64,000 nucleotides of DNA, from positions 206,501 to 270,500 of the forward strand of contig QVRM01004838.1 of NCBI GenBank assembly GCA_003439945.1. The letters are read 5' to 3'. The DNA comes from Dermanyssus gallinae. Taxonomy: Eukaryota; Arthropoda; Arachnida; Mesostigmata; Dermanyssidae. Positions 57,360-64,000 of the stretch are shown here, piece by piece (position 1 is the first letter of the stretch; every line of letters starts with the position of its first letter). The notes beneath the pieces were generated by a model that saw nothing but the letters and a program-made list of their open reading frames with translations, was not told the DNA's origin and did not search any database. A program made the position numbers and the translations under genes.

Positions 57360-58960
57360 ACTTTACTCGTCGATATTTATGCGCCAAATATGTCAAACTA
57401 CTACGCATGTTACCCAAATCTGTGCGGCTTACTGTTGCGAAGGAACTTACCAACGTCCTCTTAAACGTTGCCAAGAACAACGACTTCTACGCCTGGTATC
57501 ATTTGTTCTCCCTCGCTCCAGTCGCGCTGCGACTCCCTCAAACTTAAAGAACACGCGGTTTTGTCTGTCCTGATTAAAAAGAACCTACGCGAACTGTCAA
57601 TGGGATTAAGGCTCAGGGACCTAGCACACAAGGGATTAACATCACTTTGGATGTTGATAGTGATGGCCCACCTCGTGGTTTCCATGCGGGTGAGGGTCAA
57701 GCTGTCTAGGAATGCCGGACGCAGTCATAATGGCAGGACCCGCAATCGTGTCGTCATTGACCCAGGCTGCGGGCAGACGTTGCACTCTAAAGGTTGATCG
57801 ACAGATTGTTGGCTTTATTTGACTTCTCTCCCGACGATAGGGCTATTATACAGCCCCCTTGCAAGAAAAGCGAGCAGTTAGTAGTCAAGGGGCTGGAGCC
57901 CGGTTACATGCCCTACACTGTTCGCGAATTGGGCCGACGCGCATAACTACAGGATTGCGGCTCGGTGTTGGCCTCATCGTGTCCCACCGATGTCGTTGTG
58001 CTGATTTTGCGGAAGTGTTGGCTCATCTTGGCTTGTCGTGCACCTCAACTGCAGGCCGACGAGCACGCTACTCGGATTTAAATAACACTTTGAGTCGAGC
58101 ACTAAGATTTGCTGAATTTTCTTGTGTACTGAAACCTCCGGGTCTACCCGGGGACGATGGAGAAAGACTCTGACTTCCTCTGAGCGTGGCCGCGTGCTTG
58201 TTTGGGACGCAACTAAAACTGACTTATTAGCCCTTTTGATGGTCGGTGCAGTTGCGGAACGAGCAGGTCATGCTTTGAGATTAGCAGAGGCTAACAAATG
58301 CAGGAAATACTCTAGCGTTGGTTATCCGCCCCAATTTGATCCGTTGGCTTTCAAGACAATGGAAGGACCAGGCCCTCTTACACTCAAGGTGATTAAACGC
58401 GTTGTAAAGAGGTCTAGTACAAACAGCAGCTAGATCCCTGCAAAGCGTTGCCTCGGGTTTAGACGGAACGAAACCTAGGCGCCAAAGGTTGTAGCCCACT
58501 AGCGTATTAGTGATTGCTTATGTTATTGCTGCTGTTGCTTGAGCTCGGGAAAGGATAGGTCGAAGCACCGCGTAAGGTTTCCTACCAAATTGATGTTACT
58601 GAAGTGAATGATCGATACGGAGCAGCCACAATGATGTCCGGTACGTTGCCATACGATCCTTATTAATAAAAAATAAATTATTATTAATGTATAATTATAA
58701 TAATTATTATTAAGAATAATAATCAGTAGAAGCACTAGACTTTCTACGGGAGACTCGAAGGCATTGGAACTCTTGCGTCAGAGGCTGTCGCTCCACATTC
58801 AACGAGGAAACGCAACATCTGCTCGGGACACACTATTGAACTGGGCTAATCCTGGGTTAGAGAATCTGTGACCACACGCTTACGCGGAGACAATTGTTCA
58901 CTTCAAAGTCCTAACATAACAAAGTTATATAAAAACTATTCATTTTATTCTTATAATTGT
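57360..58960 (+). pseudogene. second RLE LINE copy: RT deleted, nested insertion
   Basis: 57400-57545 reads KLLRMLPKSVRLTVAKELTN, AKNNDFYAWYHLFSLAPVAL, matching RLVRILPKSVRRQVAEVFTK and ADNNDSTAWLALFSFAPVVL of the element at 10643-13501. A stop follows. From 57700, GMPDAVIMAGPAIVSS matches GLPDVIVLSEVALVAS after the RT, so about 450 residues including the RT palm are missing. 57865-58170 gives AVSSQGAGARLHAL, CRCADF, AGRRARYSDLNNTLSRALRF. 58170-58430 gives VLVWDATKTD, KCRKYSSVGYPPQFDPLAFKTM (endonuclease D and KxxKY kept). After about 300 foreign bases it resumes at 58728 with RLSTGDSKALELLRQRLSLH and IQRGNATSARDTLLNW, then a 3' UTR to about 58950. Confidence 0.85.
58426..58728 (+). mobile_element. 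about 300-bp insertion nested in RLE LINE copy
   Basis: It separates two parts of the endonuclease C terminus that are contiguous in the copy at 10643-13501. Its right end is AT-rich (ATTAATAAAAAATAAATTATTATTAATG and on), like a retroposon tail on the plus strand. No pol III boxes or family match are recognised. Exact ends are uncertain; a CTAG occurs near both junctions. Confidence 0.5.
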
Positions 58961-58964
58961 TTAA

Positions 58965-59838
58965 GGTAGCGAGTACGGAATATATTCCAAAACGTATTTT
59001 GGAGACTAGTTAAGGTATCATTTGCGTATGTTTCATCTCATAGCTATACATCGCTAACATAGCGCGTTGACTAAACGAAAAGTTTTTCATAATATAAATA
59101 CTTGCGGTTCCTACTTTAATGATTGGCTACATTGAAAAAAAAAAGATATATATATATATATATATATATCTTCAAAATATAAAATTAAAAGTCTTGCGTA
59201 CTGGACAATTGCAATTATTATTATTTTAGCATAGCGCTGAAGAAATGACTATGAAAACACGCGGCGTTTGCTGCGTGGCAGATCTTGCTCTAGTATAGCC
59301 TAGACGTGTTCTGTATTCTGCTTACATTCTTACAGCCTTCATTCTTCTCCCAGATTGGAAAGAGAAATTGCCTTACTTACGGCCCTTTCTCACGACAGGG
59401 TAATCGGGCCCCTCGAAGTTAATCGCTTTCCCGGCAACGTCGCCAAGGTTATGAGAAGATCCATATGATTGATATACTGGGGACACGTAGAACGTTCGTA
59501 TTATCAAAGCTCGAACTATACATAGAAGCTCAGAAGCGACTCGCTGCTGGGCCGCATAATCGTCGTATACACAGCAGACACGGGGCGCGTTTAAATATTG
59601 TCTAAGGTCGTGCTAGAAAAGCACGTTCCGCAGGAGACGAGATCGTTCATCATTTTACCGCTTCTATCACGGGAAGCGTATCCCGGATACCGACTTGTAC
59701 CGATAGGACAACGGGTCTGCCCCGAAACGCCTTCCAACATCACAAAAGCGTACGTAAGCGCAGAGTCTTCAATGGCTTAATCTGCTAAGGTGACTAACGT
59801 CTACATTGGCTACTATTTTTATGCCTACAGATAACATG

Positions 59839-59840
<2 letters not shown>
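58965..59840. other. no recognised gene
   Basis: AT-rich sequence with (TA)n at 59145-59170. A 60-codon plus-strand frame at 59598 has no known motif. Confidence 0.4.

Positions 59841-59844
<4 letters not shown>

Positions 59845-59886
<42 letters not shown>
59845..59886. repeat. (TA)n microsatellite flanking mariner
   Basis: A TA array directly left of the mariner terminal inverted repeat. TA is also the mariner target dinucleotide. Confidence 0.9.
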
Positions 59887-59887
<1 letters not shown>

Positions 59888-59915
59888 GGTGTTCAAAACG
59901 TATCGCGACTTTTGT
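59887..59915 (+). repeat. mariner left terminal inverted repeat
   Basis: Contains TCAAAACGTATCGCGACTTT, the inverted counterpart of 61174-61205 with one substitution and a 2-base indel. Confidence 0.85.
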
Positions 59916-59936
59916 GTTTTTTCAAAAATTATTCAT

Positions 59937-60998
59937 TTATTCATGAATATCTATTTTGTCCCCTTCAAAGTAATCCCTATGAGATATTATACACTTGTGC
60001 CAACGGTTTTTCCAATCTTCGAAGCACTTCAAAAAACCATTTTTTTTTATCTTGTTTAGCTCCTCCTTCGATGCCGTCTTTACCTCGTCAAGCGTAGCGT
60101 AACGTCGTCCTTTCATGGGCCTCTTCAGTTTAGGGAACAAGAAAAAGTCACAGGGGGCCAGACCTGGGGAATACGGTGGCTGCGGCATCATTAGTGTGTT
60201 GTTTTTGGCCAAAAACTCGCGCACAAGCAACGATGTGTGAGCAGGGGCGTTATCGTGGTGCAAAAGCCAATTTTTGTTCTTCCACAAATCCGGGCGTTTC
60301 TGGCGGATTGCTTCGCGCAAATTGCGCATAACTTGCAGGTAATATTCCTTATTGACCGTTCTACCCTGTGGCAAGAACTCATGATGCACCACGCCCCTGC
60401 AATCGAAGAAAACTGTCAGCAAAACTTTCACATTCGACCGAACTTGGCGCGCTTTTTTCAGTCTTGGTTCGTGCGGCAGCTTCCATTGAGATGATTGAGC
60501 TTTGGTTTCCACGTCATAACCATAAACCCACGATTCGTCACCAGTTATGACCCTCTGGAGCAAATTTGGGTCGTCGCGGACAGAGTCCAACATCTCATTA
60601 GCAATGTTCATGCGATGCTGTTTTTGGTCGCAATTGAGCAATTTTGGTACGAATTTCGCGGCGACCCGTCTCATGCCCAAATCATTGATAAAAATCAAAT
60701 GGCACGAGCCAATCGATATGTTTAGGTCCTCAGCAACTTCTCTAACGGTGATTCGACGATTGGCCAATACCATTTTCTCCACTTCATTAATTTTTTCGTC
60801 TGTTGTTGAAGTGCTCGGGCGTCCGGCACGCTCTTCGTCGTTCACATCTTCTCGGCCTTCTGAGAACATTTTGTACCACCGATAAACGTTGCTTCGGTCC
60901 AAGGTAGCTTCTCCGTATGCCACAGTCAACATTCGGAATGCATCCGCGCACTTAATTTCGTTTTTCACACAAAATTTGATACAGGTTCTTTGATCCAT
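59937..60998 (-). CDS. mariner transposase, intact reading frame
   Basis: DDE/D transposase that cuts and pastes the element at TA sites. I take the ATG at 60998 (MDQRTCIKFC) as start, giving 353 residues, the usual mariner length; the frame is open 15 codons further to 61043 but that extension is unlike the family. The N-terminal HTH DNA-binding region occupies about residues 1-115 (MLTVAYGEATLDRSNVYRWY, AGRPSTSTTDEKI, REVAEDLNISIGSCH). Catalytic residues are D154 in ITGDESW, D249 in HHDNAPAH and D284 in APCDFF, with 34 residues between the last two (D,D34D). The PYSPGLAPCD block has G where most mariners have D. No stop or frameshift is present. Its amino-acid sequence looks close to a widespread arthropod mariner type, so recent arrival is plausible; the subfamily is not assigned. 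Confidence 0.93.
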   Translation of the reverse strand: MDQRTCIKFCVKNEIKCADAFRMLTVAYGEATLDRSNVYRWYKMFSEGREDVNDEERAGRPSTSTTDEKINEVEKMVLANRRITVREVAEDLNISIGSCHLIFINDLGMRRVAAKFVPKLLNCDQKQHRMNIANEMLDSVRDDPNLLQRVITGDESWVYGYDVETKAQSSQWKLPHEPRLKKARQVRSNVKVLLTVFFDCRGVVHHEFLPQGRTVNKEYYLQVMRNLREAIRQKRPDLWKNKNWLLHHDNAPAHTSLLVREFLAKNNTLMMPQPPYSPGLAPCDFFLFPKLKRPMKGRRYATLDEVKTASKEELNKIKKNGFLKCFEDWKNRWHKCIISHRDYFEGDKIDIHE

Positions 60999-61173
60999 TT
61001 TTTTGAATAGGTAAAAATCGAAGACGATCCAAAACACGTGCAAGCAAAGCAGCTGTCAACAATTAAGTGAACATTTAAAATGGCCGAGCTTGTCGGCATA
61101 AGTGAGAGACATGAGTACCGACATAACGCCACAAAAAAAATCGAAATTCGAATATACGTAACCCGCGAAAATT

Positions 61174-61205
61174 CAAAAGTCGCGATACTTTTTGAACACA
61201 CCTCA
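61174..61205 (-). repeat. mariner right terminal inverted repeat
   Basis: Contains AAAAGTCGCGATACTTTTTG. It ends at the junction with (TA)n. Confidence 0.85.
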
Positions 61206-61229
61206 TATATATATATATATAGACCTCGG

Positions 61230-62495
61230 ATATACCTAACTGTATCCAACTGTATTCAAATGAAAATAGTGACTTGAACATATTTTTTTTCTTGCGTTGG
61301 TGCAAACGCCGGCCGAACGGAGGTATTTAGTCAATGTAACCTCCGTTTGCTTCGATCACCCTTTCTTTCAGGCTTCCATTTAATGCATAAACAGGCATAC
61401 TGCTAAACCTGCCTATAATTCAATCTGTCTCCCGATTGGCGGCAGTGAGCTAGTCTGTGTTGAAATGTATTTTTCTTTTTATTAGGCTTTTACTCAATTA
61501 CTCGACATATAGTAATCCAGAGAAATCCAGAATGGACTGCTGGCGGCCAAGAATCCAAGCTGGAAATCGACTCTGTCTCTCTAGGGCATCTTCTAGTGAC
61601 CGGTATTTTCGCCACCTGATTTTTCTGTCTACGGTGAATATATTTTGTCAAATAAGAATTGAACACGAAAAACCCAGGAGCACCCAACATTGCGGAGTCT
61701 GTTGACTTGATCGGCTTTATATAATCAGTCTTATACCACTAAAGAACCTGTCTTACTTTAGTAGTATAAGAATAATTCCTGAGGTCCCCTTTAGACGAGT
61801 GGTTTGCGACGCAATTTAGAGTCGGAAGCGCGCATCAAAGTACAATGATCATGCCTATATGGTACGTAACCATAAGACAATAAATAATCTCTTTTGATAG
61901 ATCAGACGTCGCCAAACGACCTTTTAATGCTAGCGTATATTTGCCTACGCTACAATGATATGCTATACTTATATATATAGATAAGAAAAATATAAAAATA
62001 CGTCCGCAATCTTAAAAGTGAGCTCTTTAAGAGCGTGACTATTGGAAGCGATTCAAAAGGTTCTGTGAGAAATGTTTAAGGTATATAAAATAAATAATCA
62101 TGTATAATTAATTTGAATTGATTTTAATGAATGTTCACGCTATATTTACTTTTCGTCGGAACCAACGTTATTAGGTGTTATAATGCCGAGGCAACGCCTA
62201 TTTAGATATTCTATATCGCCTGTACTGAAGCAGAAATTGCGTGTTTATGCGCTTGAACTGGCAATTAAGCAAGCGGGCGAAAAATTACCTCAGTGATTTT
62301 TTTACTGGGAGCCGAGAACAAAAATGCATACTGCTTTAACCTGAGTAATGTAGGATTCTCAACTCCACTAAAAATCTGGTAATTCCCTAACCTACATGAC
62401 CAGGATATTTGTGGTATGACTTTAGTGTATGTAGGGAGCCGCTAGTTTAACTTTCAGTCTTCAGTCTGCTGGCGATTATCCACACGTTAACGTCT
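61230..62495. other. no recognised gene
   Basis: AT-rich sequence. The only structure is a 15-bp hairpin at 61730-61770, listed separately. Confidence 0.4.
61730..61770. repeat. 15-bp hairpin
   Basis: CTTATACCACTAAAG and CTTTAGTAGTATAAG pair with one mismatch around an 11-base loop. Confidence 0.65.
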
Positions 62496-62499
62496 CTCT

Positions 62500-64000
62500 T
62501 CCGTTATTGTTTTCGATTTTATAACGACTGCCACAAAGAAAAGCTTTTCTTCGAGTTGAGCGTCTCTGAGAGTAGATCTCTCGTCGTACTCCTCTGCACT
62601 TCTAGTCTTGACCGGGTCGTGTGCCTCGTGCTATCGAGAGCTCGGCATGCAAAAAACATTTGATACCCGTCCTTGATATCGTCGGCGTCGCATAAGGTAG
62701 ACATGTCTACCTCAGTCTTATTAATTTTCACCACATAGGTCTGAAAGCTGTTATGACCGGTGAGAAATTGAGTTAGGTAGTACGCGTACCCGCATTTTAA
62801 CCATTTTATGAGATCTGGGATCATTTACCTTTTCCACAACCGTAGTGCCTCTTGTTTCGCTCCAGTACACTCAGCCTCCCTGGCCTCCACAGTTTCTTGC
62901 ATCCTCGTTTTTATGTGCCTGATTTCGACATAAGAATATATTTTCCTCTATCCGGTTCGGCCAGGGTCTTACGGAATTACCAGCGCAGCGTTTGTGAACA
63001 CCGTCCTGTACGCTCTAGTAACTCTTGTGGCCAGCACCCGCTGCAGAATTAATTCACCAACTGATACTAGAAGATAGCGCTCCTTCTCTGACTGATACTA
63101 GAAGATGGCCTCGTTTTTTCTGGGCATTAGCCTGGTCAACTTGCTTCCTACTTGACGCGTTTTGGCCGGTACAGAATCAACATAGGCTCTTCAGCTCAAA
63201 TTTCTGTAAAGCATTACACTCAGGTATTTGACCTGCTTTTTAAGTTGCGACCTGCGTTTTAAGTTGCGAAGTATTTGATCTTTTATGTGTTAATGGTAAA
63301 TTATTAGATATTACAGCTATGGCATTTCTGGCAGTTCTTCCCCTAGCGATGGAAGCGATTTCATGGCCGTTTTCACGTTGAACTTCCATGAGAATACGCT
63401 ACTTCCTGGCTCGCGCATCCTTCGTCGTTGCAGTAACCTTTTTTTATCTCTTCTCTTTCGGACAGTCGCCTCACCCCGTGGTCCTAATGTTTGAATAGCG
63501 ATCGGCTAAACTATGTACTACAGCAATAGCTTCCTGTTTGGCCTGCTCATTTAGCTGGACCATGTGGCCGTCCACACGAATATCCAGTTCCTGACAATGC
63601 TTTTTTTAACCAAGCAACGGCGCCTCGTTCTTCGTGTGCTCGGTCTTCAAACAGCTCCGAGTTCCTTGACTAAGATTGCCAGGTTGTCGGTATAGGCGAC
63701 AAACTATACCGGCACCCCGCGGAGCCTGCTCACCCCAACCGCGCTCCCGTACGCTGGGTCCTAGCGTAGGTGCTAGGACCTTGTGGTACACCTGCAATCA
63801 TTGTGTTCCTGGGCGTCGTAATTCACAGCTTGCTTAGCCAAGTGCAAGGCTATCAGATGTCGAAACTACGCAGCTGCTCTATTTTTCTCCACAGCATTCA
63901 GGATCACCCCTCAGTTTGCGCCGTTAAACGTTTTCTTTACGTTCTGCAATATGAGGAAGCCAAGGTTACGAACTTTGGGGCTATTGTGTCTCTTCCCCTC
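62500..64000 (-). pseudogene. R1-like LINE ORF2 remnant, runs off the window
   Basis: Minus-strand pieces in order from the right edge: NVKKTFNGAN, stop, GVILNA near 63940-63895 (motif A context, normally DVxNAFNSANW, with W now a stop), IAGVPQG near 63800 (motif B), VAYTDNLAILVKELGA near 63705-63650 (motif C, normally VAYADDLAxLV, both catalytic positions altered), and at 62790-62620 YYLTQFLTGHNSFQTYV, LCDADDIKDGYQMFFACRAL (the LTxxLTGHG...C-C-H-C C-terminal module). Multiple frameshifts are present. This layout is typical of R1/LOA/I-group LINEs. The 5' part lies beyond the window. Confidence 0.65.

Larger units (their letters stand above)
59887..61205 (-). mobile_element. mariner transposon, structurally complete
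   Basis: About 1.32 kb, the usual mariner length. The left TIR (GGTGTTCAAAACGTATCGCG, 59888-59907) and the reverse complement of the right TIR (GGTGTGTTCAAAAAGTATCGCG, ending at about 61203) match over about 28-30 bases through GCGACTTTTG. Both ends abut (TA)n: 59845-59886 and 61205-61221. One uninterrupted transposase lies inside on the minus strand. Confidence 0.9.

Noticed and set aside
57355..57420. VDIYAPN peptide suggesting an APE-type LINE endonuclease
   Set aside because: The neighbouring frame aligns with the RLE LINE N-terminal domain (KLLRMLPKSVR), and no other APE motif is nearby, so the peptide is out of frame chance.

Overview
This window looks like non-coding, repeat-dominated DNA from an animal nuclear genome. 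I recognise no host protein-coding gene and no intact RNA gene. The organism is most likely an arthropod: it carries a mariner with an uninterrupted D,D34D transposase, an older mariner, a Tc3-like element, an R2-like LINE with a restriction-like endonuclease (RLE), R1-like LINE debris and tRNA-derived SINEs. A chelicerate would fit, but that is a weak inference. There are no bacterial signatures such as operons, Shine-Dalgarno spacing or dense coding.

Layout. 1-1.3 kb is unremarkable AT-rich sequence. 1.3-4.75 kb is a CpG- and triplet-rich island. 5-10.5 kb holds LINE 3' remnants, a tRNA-derived SINE (S2) and a MITE (M1). 10.56-13.62 kb holds the best-preserved retroelement, a minus-strand RLE LINE whose reading frame of about 950 codons is broken by one TGA. 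14.8-15.8 kb is a dead mariner. 16.6-17.4 kb holds a long (TA)n and a 240-bp (CAA)n array. 18.46-19.29 kb is a second MITE (M2). 20.8-21.0 kb is SINE S1. 23-28 kb is a second CpG- and triplet-rich island with a GC-rich minisatellite. 28.2-30.6 kb contains two LINE remnants. 30.8-34 kb mixes (TA)n arrays, CAA/GTT arrays and SINEs. 35.8-36.7 kb has LINE scraps. 37.7-40.75 kb is a third triplet-rich island. 41.9-42.4 kb is a CR1/Jockey-like reverse transcriptase (RT) remnant. 48.45-50.33 kb is a MITE (M3) abutting a complete but dead Tc3-like transposon with TIRs of about 265-290 bp. 52.2-52.5 kb is another RT remnant. 56.3-58.96 kb has a gag-like zinc-knuckle ORF1 remnant followed by a second copy of the RLE LINE, with its RT deleted and a nested insertion. 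59.88-61.21 kb is the intact-looking mariner. 62.5-64 kb is an R1-like LINE remnant running off the edge.

How the parts relate. Three processes explain most of the window. RLE LINEs have left at least six pieces, and four of them share a short conserved peptide after the endonuclease. TA-targeting DNA transposons and MITEs sit in or against (TA)n tracts. Long CAA and GTT triplet arrays recur, often as opposed pairs. Of the coding sequences, only the mariner transposase is uninterrupted; the RLE LINE is one stop codon from open.
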